From Lasiosphaeris hirsuta (Eukaryota > Ascomycota > Sordariomycetes > Sordariales > Lasiosphaeriaceae), in assembly GCA_030549175.1 (NCBI GenBank), contig JAUKUA010000004.1:3100001-3164000 (forward strand): a stretch of 64,000 nt of DNA, read 5' to 3'. How positions within the stretch are numbered: position 1 is the first letter of the stretch; each line of letters begins with the position of its first letter. A model generated the notes under the pieces. That model did not search any database. It worked only from the letters and a program-made list of their open reading frames with translations, and was not told the origin of the DNA. The translations under genes were made by a program, and so were the position numbers. Below are positions 1 through 11,801 of this stretch, in pieces.

Positions 1-1737
1 TCAAGAAGCGGTTGAGCCAGATCTCAATCGCATTTCAGAAAAACCTGAACGAGGAGAATGGCGGTATTTGGTTTACCAAGGAGGAGCTTGACGGTGTCCC
101 GGAGGATGTCCTGGATACTCTCGAGAAGGGCACGCTTGAGAACGAGGGTAAGCTCCGCCTCAGCTTCAAGTACCCGGATCTCTTCCCCACTCTCAAGTTT
201 GCCAAGAACCCGGAGACGCGGAAGAAGCTCTTCATCGATAACGAGAACAAGGTATGTCTGGGCTCTTCGCCAACGTATGAAAGGGCGGCGGCTAATAGTT
301 GATCACAGTGCAACCAAAACGTCCCTCTGTTCAAGGAGGCGATCCTGCTTCGTGATGAGGCCGCTCGTCTTCTGGGCTATCCCGATCATGCGACTTTCCG
401 CATCGAGGACAAGATGGCCAAGACGCCAAAGACAGTTCTCGACTTCCTCAACGATCTCAAGGCCCGTCTGGCAGCCGGTGGCGTTAAGGAGATTGCGCAT
501 CTTCTGGAGCTCAAGAAAAAGGATCACGAGGAGCGTGGCGTTCCCTTTGACAACAACTATTATCTCTGGGACCACCGGTTTTATGACCGTTTGATGGTGG
601 AGAAGGAGTATAGTATCGACGAGAATGCTATCGCTGACTATTTCCCCTTGAAGACGACCGTGGGTGGAATGCTAAAGATCTTTGAGGAACTGTTTGGTTT
701 CGTCTTTGTGGAGCTGACCACCGAGGACCGTCAGCGTATTTCCTCGACTGGAAAGGCTGAGGACATCTCTTGGCACGAAGATGTCATTATCTTCAGCGTT
801 TGGGACGATTCCGGAGAGGGCGACGGCTTTGTTGGCTATCTCTATCTTGACTTGCATCCGAGACCCGGCAAGTACGGCCATGCCGCCAACTTCAACCTGC
901 AGCCGGGCTTCCTGAGAGCCGATGGTACCAGACACTACCCCGCGACAGCCCTTGTCTGCAACTTCAGCAAGCCCACTCCCAAGAAGCCGTCGCTGTTGAA
1001 GCATGACGAGGTTGTGACTCTTTTCCACGAGCTTGGCCACGGTATCCATGACTTGGCTGGCCGGACCCGGTTCGCCAGGTTCCACGGCACCTCGACTGTC
1101 CGCGATTTCGTCGAGGCGCCCAGCCAAATGCTTGAGAACTGGTGCTGGACGCCGGCGACGCTCAAGAGCCTGAGCAGCCACTATGAGACGGGCAGCCAGA
1201 TCCCCGATGATCTGATTGCCAAGCTAGTTGCGACCAAGCATGTGAACGATGCGCTCTTCAACCTGCGGCAGTTGCACTTTGGCCTGTTTGACATGACAGT
1301 CCACACACCCAAGTCACATGCCGACCTCGAGAAGTTGGATGTGAGCGCGGTGTACAACGACCTCCGAGCCGAGATCAGTGGCATGAAGGGCCCTGAGGTG
1401 CAGGGTGAGCCGAGGTAAGTTCAGTCGATTCCTATCGGGCGGATAATGAACTAATAGCTACCACAGCACCTGGGGCAACGGACAAGCGACATTTGGCCAC
1501 TTGATTGGCGGCTACGATGCCGGATACTACGGCTACTTGTCATCGCAGGTCTACTCGACTGACATGTTCATTACGGTCTTTTCGGCCAACCCAATGGACC
1601 CGGCTGAGGGTCGCCGGTACAGGCACACGGTGCTCGAAAAGGGTGGCTCGCAGGATGAGATGCTCACGCTAACACAGTTCTTGGGACGAAAGCCGGACTC
1701 TGAGGCGTTTTACAAAGACCTCGGGCTTGAGAGCTAG
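1..1737 (+). CDS. M3 family metallopeptidase (thimet oligopeptidase / saccharolysin / MepB-like), 5' partial
   Basis: Zinc oligopeptidase that trims short cytosolic peptides. The N-terminus lies outside the window. Exons by splice signals: ..251, 309-1414, 1467-1737; introns 252-308 (gtatgt donor) and 1415-1466 (gtaagt donor). The reading frame is kept across both. The zinc site HELGH is coded at 1026-1040, and the third ligand lies downstream in the segment FVEAPSQMLENW, as expected for M3. The last exon carries the family's C-terminal signature GGYDAGYYGYL followed by a Phe-rich end, and stops at 1735-1737. Family assignment is very secure; whether the orthologue is cytosolic Prd1/MepB or a mitochondrial form cannot be told without the N-terminus. 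No catalytic residue is missing in the visible part. Confidence 0.93.
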
Positions 1738-2117
1738 GTGGTGTCAGAGGATCGAACCATGCTTGGGAAACAAAAGCATCGCTTGCTTTATCTTTTAGGT
1801 AGATAATGAAAGCTGACACTCGAATAATCGTAATGATCGCGCCGTATATAATGTCTATCAGAGCAGAAAGTTACCTGCGGAGCTTTGCTCTTCGAGATTC
1901 TGTCTCTGATGTTTCACACCAGACATCTATAACAACCAACCCCAGGAACCTGCCGGATTGCCCATCTTACTTTAGTTCCATTCCATGTCATTTGTCAACT
2001 GAGATATGATCCATGTCGCAGCCGTTAACATGCAATCCAAAAATTAAAATAGAAAAGCCACTCAATCACATTTTTGGGGATCAGAGCAAAAATCTAGCAC
2101 TCTCTTGAGCGACATAT
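1738..2117. other. intergenic, 3' flank of peptidase gene
   Basis: AT-rich spacer with no coding signal. It should contain the peptidase 3' UTR and the 3' flank of the tRNA gene. Confidence 0.6.
2088..2092 (-). terminator. RNA polymerase III T-run terminator of tRNA-Ile
   Basis: Five T residues on the minus strand about 25 nt past the tRNA 3' end; this is the first T5 run downstream and fits a pol III stop. Confidence 0.5.
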
Positions 2118-2212
2118 TGCCCAATAACAGGATTGAACTGTTGACCTTCGCATTACTCAGTATTCGCTAAGGAATATTAGTACGACGCTCTAACCAGCTG
2201 AGCTAATCGGGC
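2118..2212 (-). tRNA. tRNA-Ile (anticodon AAT) with a 21-nt intron
   Basis: Read on the minus strand the gene folds into a full cloverleaf. Acceptor GCCCGAT pairs with ATTGGGC (one G-T wobble). The D stem is GCTC/GAGC, the anticodon stem TCGTA/TGCGA (one T-G wobble), and the T stem AACAG/CTGTT around the loop TTCAATC. The anticodon loop starts CTAATA, giving AAT at positions 34-36. A 21-nt insertion sits after position 37, the canonical place for eukaryotic nuclear tRNA introns. The mature tRNA would be 74 nt, with discriminator A encoded at 2118. Confidence 0.9.
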
Positions 2213-3711
2213 TGTTTCAATTGGAAGGTTAGCGACCCAACGGGTCCCAAGGTGCTTGGTGCGTGTGTGAGATATCAGTTCACGTGACCGTCCACAACCT
2301 CATCTCCATCCTCAGCAGGAAGAACCAGCACTCGTCAAGTCACTGTTGTTTTCCCTCCCATCATCGCTCGTTCGGGATAGAATCAAACCCACTAGAGCGC
2401 TTCTGTGGGCAGTTATATCTCATACACCAGCTAGCTGGAGGGATGGCAAATTTAAGGCAAGTACCCGTAACCTGTGCAAAATCAATCAAATTACTCTCTG
2501 GGATCCCTTACTCTCTAGGCTTCTTTGCATCATGGATGTCTTCCTCCCTGTGTTCGCAAATTTTATGAGATGTCAATTTCGTTCTTCAGATATTGCCAAG
2601 CGTTGATTCCCTCCTGGGGACATTTGCATAGATAGCTGCAAAAGACTAAGGCATCATCTTTTTGAAGCAGCTGAGAACATGCAGCCGAACCCATTTACCT
2701 AAGATCGTTGGCATCATGGATCAATAATTACCAAATCATAATTGCATTTCTAGATTCCCATAAGCAGTCATGGGTTGCATGCGTCACACTATCAGCGGTT
2801 GATGCGAAAAGCAGCTGGGGGTGTTCTTTAGGTGATGACGCTGATGGGCGTAGGGGTGAAACTCGGTCTCCAAGAAAACTTCAGCAGCGAAGTCTGGATT
2901 TTTGCAAGCGGATGAAAATGGTGGAAAGATATAAACTACGCAGTTAAATAGAAAGCTCTTGGAAGTTTACGTTGTAATAATGTCAGGCAATGCAAACAAG
3001 CCTTGAGCACGGATGACATCAATCTGCCGTATGAGAAAAAGGGGCCGAAGAAGCGGCACATTACTGGCGGCAAACCAGACCGCTTGTCAACACGGTTGGC
3101 TGAATTTTCCAAGAAAAGAAATTACTTGTGAATTGTCATCGGCCTACCTACCTGGCTAGGAAGTTTTGACGTATACATCAAACATCATTACTATGCCCCT
3201 ATCAAAGTCTTTACGGACAGATATTGTGAATTAGCAAGACTATTGAATGCTCTTCGAGGTGCCAACTGGCAAAATTTGCACAAATTTGAAAGGCGAAGAT
3301 GGTGAAGGGGGGATATTTTGCTCCTGCCCCATTTGGTATTCTGGGAAGTAGAGCTGTACCTGCCATCGATGTTGCCGTCACCCGTCTCCGCTATGCTAGT
3401 TGGTAATGAGCGAATGTGTACTCTCCCGCAATTCAAGGAAAGACCAGCCTTGGCTTTCATCTGCCCGTACCTCGCCCGTCCCCGCTCCCGCTCACACAGC
3501 ACTGACACTCAAGTGGGGCGGCACTTTCCCAAGACAAGGTATTGCGCTGGTGCAGATGTCTTGCAGCGGTGCAGGAACGTCACCACAGTGAAGGTTGAGA
3601 CACCGACAGCAACCCAAACTGTCCCCTCAGCCAGTACCAGAGCCTTAGCCAGAGAGCAGGACTTTCGCAATCTGCCCATTTCCCTGTTGCATGAGCCGTC
3701 TCTCTTCCGAG
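2213..3711. other. gene-poor AT-rich region
   Basis: About 1.5 kb of relatively AT-rich DNA. Open frames are short, have no recognisable domains and lack a splice pattern. A 192-codon plus-strand frame beginning at 3318 overlaps the better minus-strand candidate at 3.7-4.8 kb and is taken as its shadow. No RNA or repeat was recognised. Confidence 0.5.
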
Positions 3712-4449
3712 TCACCGCCTATACACCTTCCGAGTCGCCTCTTGGAGCGACGTGGATAGTTCGCGCCACCCATATCCGTAATATGGTGCCATGGAATTCT
3801 CCCACACGCTCCTCAAAGAGCATCTACGCACTATGGACTCAAATCCGACTTCGGGTGGCACATTATTTCGCTTGCTGTCCCTTGCCCTCGACCTAGACCT
3901 CGCCCTCGCATCCCGGGCGCGTGCCTTCCCCAGGTTCAACTGCCATTCGTTCCAGTCCCGCGCCTGCCATAGCTCACTGAATATTTCCTCCTCATCGTCA
4001 GTGTCGTATAGGTCACGCTTTACGTCTCCTGGGTTGCGTGGGGCGTGGTCTCTGCGTTGTGGGCAATATCTCCGATGATAGTCCTGGTCCTCCGGATCGA
4101 CAAATTCCCACTCGAGTTCCCCCACATACTCTAGCCCGCCAATGTCCCAGTCCAGTATATTCTCCACCTCGACCCTTGGCGCTGCTGGCGCTACGCTAGT
4201 GATTTTTGTAAAGTGGCTCAACAGAGCAGCACCGAGCCGAGCCGGGGTACTGTTTCCGGGAGTTTTTCGGCTGTTCCAGTTCCTGTTTTCTGAGCAGCAC
4301 GGCGTGCATGTAGAGCCTGATAGATTTTCAGCAGACGCATCGCGTCTCTGAATCTTTGCAGCGATCACAGAAGAGAGCGTTGATCTCGTCCGGGGATATG
4401 TTGGGGAGGACGGTGTCCAGTAGCCCGTTCAGCAGCTCCAATATAGACA
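3712..4449 (-). CDS. possible hypothetical protein, gene structure unresolved
   Basis: Not recognised. The minus strand from ATG 4449 reads 40 codons with a CxxC pair and an LLNGLLDTVLP helix, then stops. An overlapping frame runs from about 4368 to 3712 (about 218 codons) and is compositionally protein-like: an acidic middle (DLYDTDDEEEIFSELW), repeated Trp, an Arg/Ser/Ala-rich tract and a hydrophilic end. A further minus frame of 117 codons lies upstream (4466-4819), with a hydrophobic segment around VIAAGAATLIF. No convincing intron joining the three was found, so this could be one spliced gene, a decayed gene or chance. Confidence 0.25.
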
Positions 4450-4819
4450 TATTTTAGGCCCGGGTCTATTCGATGGCTCGTCTGCTAGGGGGATATTTGG
4501 CGCCAGCCGTGGATGAACCGTTGGCCGTCTCTCCAAGGTTGTTGCTGTCACTGAAGCTTTCGGGATCACCGACGTCGGCCGCCGTCGTAGCGGCGATGAC
4601 GCGTTGGAAAATCAGGGTCGCAGCCCCGGCGGCAATTACGTGCTTTACGATCGGTTCCACTAGAACACTTTCGCCGTCGTAAGACATTGGTGGGATGCGT
4701 TCAATTGAGTATTTTGAGTACTCGGCAATAGTGGCGGTATTCAGCAAAGTTAGATGGTCTTGTTGAGCATAATACCCAGTGGGATGCAGTGAAGGAATTG
4801 AGTCGAGATTTTGAAGCAT

Positions 4820-5425
4820 GCTGATAAGCTTTTGTGGTAACTAGCACAGGATCAAACTTTGATGGTGGAGTGTTGAGTCCAGAAAAAGTGTAAGTGGACG
4901 GCCTTGAACCAATTGAGTTAGATGATTACGGCCGCCCTTCAGCAAGTTTAGCCTTCACAATACCATTAAACAATGTATCTCAGCTGGCGGCTCCCATACG
5001 GACACTTGGAAGGGGGCCGAAGAAGGGCTATTGAAGATGAAGTTCACGGGGGTCTTGCAGTGGCGATTGGAAAGCTTGATACTATGAGTTCCGCGGGGGA
5101 AATAAACGACATGGGTATTTTAAAACAACCCAGCTGGGAAAAAGGAAATAAACACAAAATGACCGCCGGCAACTGCTGTGTCTGACTGAGCTACAGCTGG
5201 GATCATGTGCCACGGTAAGAAACGCAAACGTTAGAAAACAAGGAACATCTCACTCATCCCTGGACCAGCTGTCTGAAGCTCTTCGTCTAAGAGACCCCTT
5301 GCCTTTCTTGTCACTGCCGACAGTCCCTTCGTTACCACATTCAACGCAAGCCTATACCCCAAGACGCCCATATCCCAACATACCCAACCTAACGTACCTA
5401 ACAGTAGAGATCCCACCAAGGCGCA
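4820..5425. other. intergenic between possible gene and amino acid permease
   Basis: About 600 bases without a supported gene. It holds a tRNA-like fragment on the minus strand (4894-4936), reported separately as a finding, and the 3' flank of the permease gene. Confidence 0.5.
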
Positions 5426-6942
5426 CTACCTGACCGGATCGCAGCTAAAGGGGGATCCAACTAGGCCTCGGGCATAACGATCATTCTAAATGACTATTAG
5501 TGTGATTCGACATGTTGATACCTTGGAAACCCATTACTTACAATGTCCCAAACGCTAGAGTACGTGCCGACTCCCAGCACAACGATGCCGATGAAGAAGC
5601 AGAGACCGTTGAGGAAACTGCGGAGCCAGTTCTTGCGTTCGTACCACTTGCCTTCCATGATAAACATGAACCACATGATGGCGGGTAGGTAAAAGGTGAA
5701 ACCCGAGATGAAGAGTGATGAGCTGATGGCTAGCAGATCGGAGAAAAAAGGAATGGCTTCGGCGATGACCCAAGCAATGACGGTGATGATAGCGTCAAGC
5801 CCCAACCAGGTGCCCCAGCCCATGGGGGTGTTGACGAAGCGGATAACCGAGTGGCGGAAGGCGCGACCGTGGATGTAACGCGCAATGACCGTCGTGTTGA
5901 TGCTACCTGAGATAAAGATGACAGGCAGGGCGATCCCGAAGGCAACCTTGGAAACGAGCGGGCCAGCGGATAGAAGTGCCGGGGATTGGACATCTACGCC
6001 GACAAAGGCGTACATGAGGGCGCCCGCCAGAGTGTAGATGACAATCTCGATGGCGCCTAGTGCCGCGATGCTCTTGGGGAAGTCGCTCGGGGTGTGCATC
6101 TCGTCCATGAAGCTGAACTGGCACAGCGCGAAGCTGTAGGCGAAGACAATGTTGCAGATGGCGATGAAAGCCTCAGCGAGCGACATGTTCTCCTTGTGGT
6201 AGGCCGACCAGTTGACGGCCGCGAGGCCACCGTCCTGGTTAGTGGCACGGATACCGGTGGCAATGATGGTGATGAGGATGGCCGCGATGATGGACACAAA
6301 GTCAATGTAGCCCAGGATTGCGATCTCGGCGAAGCTCGGCGGAATCGCCAGGAGAAACAGAATGATGGCCGAAACAACACCGAAAACGATGGAGCAGGTG
6401 CCATTGCCGTTGTCCGTAAGGTTATCCCACATGATCTTTCCCGTGAGGACATGGGATCCGACGATGAAGATGAGCTGCAACACAAACATGAAGCTCATGA
6501 TCTCAAAGCCGACTCTACCAAACATGAGCCGGCCCACGTCGGCGTAATGTGTGATCTCGGGGTGCTTGAGTTTGACGTTGCCAATAACAAAGCTCGTGTA
6601 CACTGCTAGGCCTCCAAGGAACAGCGAGAAGATGACGCCGAGGATCATACCTAGCGATGCGAAGGCGCCGGGTAGACTGAGACTGCCCAGGGCAATGGCC
6701 TCGACGATGAGGACGACGGTGAGACGCTTCCATCCTAACCTGTGGAAGGCTGCCTCGCCCTCAGCTTCCTTGCGCCTCTCGAAATCCTGGGCCATGGGAC
6801 GCACCTCGCCCACTTCGGATTCTTTGCGGTACGGCATCGTGACCGCGGGGGGGTCGTCTCCCAAAGAGCCTGTCGAGGAGTCACTGATGGTCTTGGGATC
6901 CACATCACCCTTCTCCTTGTCAAAGGCGGTTCCGAATTCCAT
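5426..6942 (-). CDS. neutral amino acid permease (AAAP family, MTR-like)
   Basis: Proton-coupled amino acid transporter of the plasma membrane, Pfam Aa_trans type; it resembles the Neurospora neutral amino acid permease MTR. Exon 1 is 6942-5542 and exon 2 is 5485-5426, giving 486 aa. The protein has a hydrophilic N-terminus of about 70 residues, then about 11 hydrophobic segments starting with an ALGSLSLPGAFASLG helix. The 56-nt terminal intron (5486-5541) has a gtaagt donor and tttag acceptor. Splicing replaces a read-through tail of 14 residues by NDRYARGLVGSPFSCDPVR, which matches the usual fungal end of this family (YxxGxxGxPFxC). ATG 6942 is the first in-frame Met before a typical acidic N-terminus. 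Substrate specificity is inferred only. Confidence 0.88.
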
Positions 6943-9007
6943 CCTGCTGCGGTTCGATCACCTGGGCTGCGTCGGCGGTGTGAAGGATTGAAGTCTTCTT
7001 GGAGATGGCGGCTCCAACGGGGAAAGTTGATTTGGCGAGCGCGGAATGGAAGAATGTGGGAGAGGCCCAGGTTAATGACCACGAGTGTTATCAAGGGCTG
7101 GGAGGAGGCGGTACCGGCGGCTCGAGGGCTTGACAGGCCACAACGCTCGGAGAAAGAAACGGGCACGCCGGACGTGTCTCGGGAAGAAGGCAGGTAGAAG
7201 GAAATAGTGGATAGAGAAAAAGGGGAATGAGGAGAGAGTGGACATGATATATACTTGCAGAACCTTGGGGAAGCCCGAGTCATGGGAATTCGGTGAACTC
7301 TGGGTGGATTCCCATCCAGGGTTTCGGCCACCTCCTCTACCGCGCGGCTGTGTGGCGGGAGGCATCTCCATCCGCATTGATTCGTCAATGGGCTGTAATG
7401 AACGTATTTCCAATCTTGGAGGGGAAGGGGGGTTCATCCGTGGGATCCTGGAGACATGTTTTGGCGAGACCACGGTGAGATGAGATCCTATACCGGACGG
7501 TGTGGCTCTGTCATGACTCTGTATGTGGTGAGCCCAGAATGGATAGGGTCTGGCCTAAAGCTCAGGGGCACCCCGGATCAAGAGAGTAGCGTTTGGCAGG
7601 TTGTCCACGAGCGCGGTGGAGCAGGTTCCCATATCCAGACTCTAGTCCTGTCCTGTCCATGCCCGAACCATGACACCGTGGCCCTTAGGTTGGGGCAGGC
7701 GGGAGGCGCGAGAGGTGCGAGGAGCATTGGCTTTCAAGACGTTGAAAAGTCTAATATGCGCGCCCCTGGTGGCTGGACCCCGGGACCCTAATGAGATGGA
7801 GAGAAAGCTTTATGCATCTGTGTCCGTGAATCTGGAGATCCCGGGAACTGTCCGTATGGCTGCATGCTTTCTGCAAGCGCGTTGGGCGTCTACGGTACGG
7901 ACACTTGTCCATCGTTTTATGTCCATCGTCGAGCTGTGTGCAACGGCCGGGATAGCTAACATCACATTGACACTTCGCCGTTAGGTCTAGCTTCTCTGAA
8001 AACAGGCAAAAGAGATAGCAACATATTTGGGAGGGGTTGGCTCTGGATTCGCTCTTGAAAGACCCCATTGACTCCATTCGGTGGCGAACTCGGCCTTTCT
8101 TCCCAGGAGGGGAAACAGCAGTCTCGCGTCTCGACTGATTGTTGGCCCAAGCTGTCAAGCAAGAATTTGGCGTTCATGGGGGGACTCGAGGAGCGAATCG
8201 GAAAAAGGCGACTTCGGCACTGAGCAGATTGTGTCGAGGGGTGATCCAGGAACCACGCAGTACCTGTTGTTGCAAGCGCAAGCCCTAAGCCCCTTTATGG
8301 GGAATCCACGGAAGCTTGAATCGCCTGTTCAAACCCCTGCAGCCCTAATCCACAGCATCACCAAGCTAGAACGGTCGCGACTGGGCGCTCCTGAAACAAC
8401 CAGAGATGAACATTCAAGGGCGAACAAATACCTAGCAGAGCGAGGGAAAAAAACGAAACCCAACGTTTAGGTGTCGGAGCCATGCAAATTCTGCATGGTT
8501 TTATAAAGTTCCGTCGAGATGCATGTGTTGGTACTTTTCAATCGTCAAGTTCTAATCGTAGGACCAGTCACAGAACTTCCCTAAAAGAAAACTGGCAGTG
8601 TGTTTGGAGAAATGCGGAGGAGGCTAGTGACTTGCCATTAGCCCTCGACCAGCCCCACAATAGGCGCGTGCCACACACCCTAAAGTAAACAAACGCGAAG
8701 AGCTGAACCAATCGCCTCCACGCCAGATATTTTGAGGCGGTCCAGACTTCCATTCTTCCCCTCTCCACCACCAAACCTCGACCCTGCTTGCTCTGCATCA
8801 GTCGCAAACCACGCCATCGCAGCCCTCATTGCTTTATGATATTTGTTGTCGTCGTAACGAGCATGCTCTATTTCCCCTGACGCAGTCTTTTATATACTCT
8901 CGTCCGTCCCCAATCCCGCCGACGCCGCCGAATCGCGCTGCGGCCTCCGCCATCCTCGACACCAACTTCTCCAGTGCGCGACAAAGCCAGGGGCTCGAAT
9001 TGCGATA
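6943..9007. other. divergent promoter region (permease / bir1)
   Basis: Two kilobases between divergently transcribed genes. No ORF in it has a domain, splice structure or homology I can recognise; frames around 6735-7500 are antisense shadows or leader sequence. It presumably holds both promoters and long 5' leaders. Confidence 0.5.
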
Positions 9008-11801
9008 ATGGCGCTTCTGGCCGGCCCAGATAATATGTACTTTGTCTACGAGAACCGTCTTGCCTCGTTCCAGGGCGCGCATCCTGGTGGCAAGAAGAGA
9101 GCCTCCAATGCAAGCTCGCGCGCCCCCAAGATGCTGCACTGGCCACACAAGTCTCTGTCGCCTGTAGAAGTGCGTATCTTCTACGATGCATGTTCTCATT
9201 GATGCTGACTGGCGCGCCACGATTTAGCTCGCAAAAGCCGGCTTCTTTTTCGAGCCGTTTCCCGGTAGTCCCGACAATGTTGTGTGTTTTTTATGCGACA
9301 AGTCGCTCGATGGATGGGAGGGGGATGACAAGCCTTTGGAGGAGCACCTTAAGCACTCCCCCAGTTGTGGGTGGGCAGTCATGGCAGCAATCGAGGCTGA
9401 CCTAGGCGAATTCGGGAAAGCGCACCCTCTCGATCCCAGCATGATCGAGGCGCGGAAGGCAACATTCGGAGGAAAGTGGCCATACGAGTCGAAGAAGGGC
9501 TTCAAGTGCAAGACCAAGCAGGTAAGACAAGTCTTGCACCCACCACATTTGGACATCGTGGCTGACCAGCTTCAGCTTGCCGAAGCGGGTTGGAAGTACA
9601 CTCCTACCCTAGAGTCCGATGATATGGCAACATGTGCCTACTGCCATCTAGCGCTCGATGGATGGGAATCTGGCGATAAGCCAATGCAAGTACCCGCTCC
9701 ATCACATTACTCCAGATTGCGATTCTAACCTAGAATTAGTGAAGAGCATCACAAGCGTTCACCCGATTGCCCATTTTTCGAGCTAATCGCACAGTATCCT
9801 CCGCTGAAGAAGTCGCGCGCCAAGGCAGTCAGAGCCTCCAAGCCGGCATCTCGGCTATCGATACAATCAGTCGCAACCGTTGCCACAGGGGTATCTGATC
9901 TTCAGTCCGTAGGAGACGTTACCGCCGACCACGACGACAGTGTTATGACAACCGCTTCCGTCATGACACAGGGCGGAAAGAAAGCAACAAAGGCAAAGAA
10001 GGCTCCGGCTGCGAAGGGACGTAAAACAAGAGCCAAGAAGGATGAGACCGTCGAGATTTTGGAAGATGAGCCACAGGACACTCAGGAACCCCCGCCCCCC
10101 CAAAAAATCACAAGAGGCCGCAAGCGCGCTAGTGAAGCGATGGAGGACTCTGTGATGGCCAACTCCGAGGCGCCAGCCCCCAAGAGGCGGGCCGCGCGTG
10201 CGAAGAAAGACAATGCTACCGACCAGTCCATCATTACCACAGCATCACAGGATATCGAGATAACAGAAGCGCCGCCCGTCAAGAAGCCAGCTGCCAAGAA
10301 GGCACGAGGATCTACCGCAAAGGTGATACGGAAGCCATCACAGTCTTCATTGCGATCACAGGCTTCTACTGCATCACTTCGTGCCAATGTCGCCGATGAC
10401 GATATTAACCGCCGACTTCGGGCAGATCTTGAACGCCCCCTAACCGATGACGAGAATACCGCTGCCGATTCTGATTCAGAGAAGCCGAAAGCCCTGCCCG
10501 TGGCTAAAGGTCGGGCCAAGAAAGCAACTGTGGGGAAAATAAATGCAAAGGAGCAGAGCCAGGCATATGCGATGCTTGACCCAACGCCTATTGTGCCAGA
10601 CGAGGCTGAAGTCGAGGATGATTTCAAGGTGATGGAGCAAGAGATGCAAGCCGAGGAGGCGGCGGTGACGGAAACTCTAGTAGTTCTAAAAAAAGGGCGG
10701 AAGCCCGGCGTCCGCAAAGCATCTAAGCAGACTAAGAAGGCTAAGGAGCCGCAGCATTCTTCCGACCTAGTCGATCAGTTGATGGAAGATGCAGATGCGC
10801 CCCCGGAGCCTGAGCAACAGCTAGTTGCAGAACCCACGCCAGAACCAGTACCGGAGCCTATCCAGCAAGTCAAATCGGAGCCAGAGCTTTTAGGAGATCC
10901 CGATGCGAGCACGGGAACTGTCGTGAACAATGCCGTCAGTCGCCCAACCGCGGAGAAACGGGGAAGAGGACGGCCAAAGAAGTCATCGACACAGAGCGTC
11001 GCTACTGAACAGCCAGAGCCGCGCAGATCATCACGCAGATCCTCGGGGGTGCCGGTGCAGATTGAGGTGCAGCTCGAGTCTAGCCGAAATCGTGAGTCGT
11101 TCTCAGGTGTTAGGAAAACCCCCGAGAAGATCACCAGAAAGCCCGTGCCGCCTCCAGTGGCCTCTGCGGTTCCTGTCTCAGCTCCTCTTTACTTGGCGAA
11201 GGCGGCCCCGCCATCAGCGTTGACCGCAGCTCCTCCTGCTCCTGCACCAACGCCAGCGAGAACTGACAAGGCGCTTCCGCCGCCGCCTTTGCAGCCAGCG
11301 ACTCGTCTTCTCCAAAGGCCCACAACACCGCCGGGGCAAACCAGTCCATCGGTCAACGCCCAGCAGGCGACAATCTCGCCTTCCCAGTCACCGCAGTCGT
11401 CAGACGCTGAGAACAAGCCACCGTCATCTAAGCCGACGACGAGCGTGGCGGGCAAGCGGGTTGTGCTGGCGCCAGTGATGGCGACGCCGTTGCGGGCTTC
11501 TCCGTCAAAGCGTAACATTGTGGGAGGTTTACAAAGCATTACGCCTTGGCAAGCCGTTGATCTCGACATGGTCTTCTCTCCTGCCGCCCATACGGACAAA
11601 GAGAACGGGGTAGACCGGTTGCTACGGAAGGGAGGCGATCTGACTAGCCCCGAGAAGCACATGACGGTGGAGGAGTGGATCTACCATAATGCTGGGTTGG
11701 CAGAACAGAAGCTCAAGCATGAATGTGAGACGATGGTGACGGCATTTGAGAGGGAGGGTACCAGGGCCATGCGGGTATTGGAGGGCCTTATTGTCGAGTA
11801 G
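9008..11801 (+). CDS. bir1: Bir1/survivin-type protein with two BIR domains
   Basis: Chromosomal passenger complex subunit expected to target Aurora kinase to centromeres and spindle. Exons 9008-9169, 9228-9521, 9576-9685, 9740-11801; 875 aa. Two BIR zinc folds: C74-x2-C77...H94...C101 and C172-x2-C175...H192...C199, each with the DGWExxDKPxEEH core. The long remainder is low-complexity, rich in Lys, Ala, Pro and Ser with basic clusters (KKATKAKKAP type), ending in a conserved-looking helical segment with TVEEWIYHNAGLAEQKLKHE. Intron 3 (9686-9739) uses GC-AG ends (gcaagt...ttag); the nearby GT would give a stop, so GC is required. Intron 2 has two in-frame acceptors (9569 and 9575); the second leaves better branch spacing. 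Fungal Bir1 proteins commonly have tandem BIRs and a long tail, which fits. Confidence 0.9.

Noticed and set aside
3318..3896. 192-codon plus-strand ORF
   Set aside because: Overlaps the minus-strand candidate, no domain, amino acid composition typical of a shadow frame.
7072..7791. Overlapping frames between the permease and bir1
   Set aside because: Several 60-130 codon frames on both strands with no hydrophobic core, domain or splice pattern; probably leader and promoter DNA.
9690..9739. Canonical GT-AG intron at 9690 in bir1
   Set aside because: Joins CAA to TGA (or AAT TAG) giving an immediate stop; the GC donor at 9686 keeps the BIR domain.
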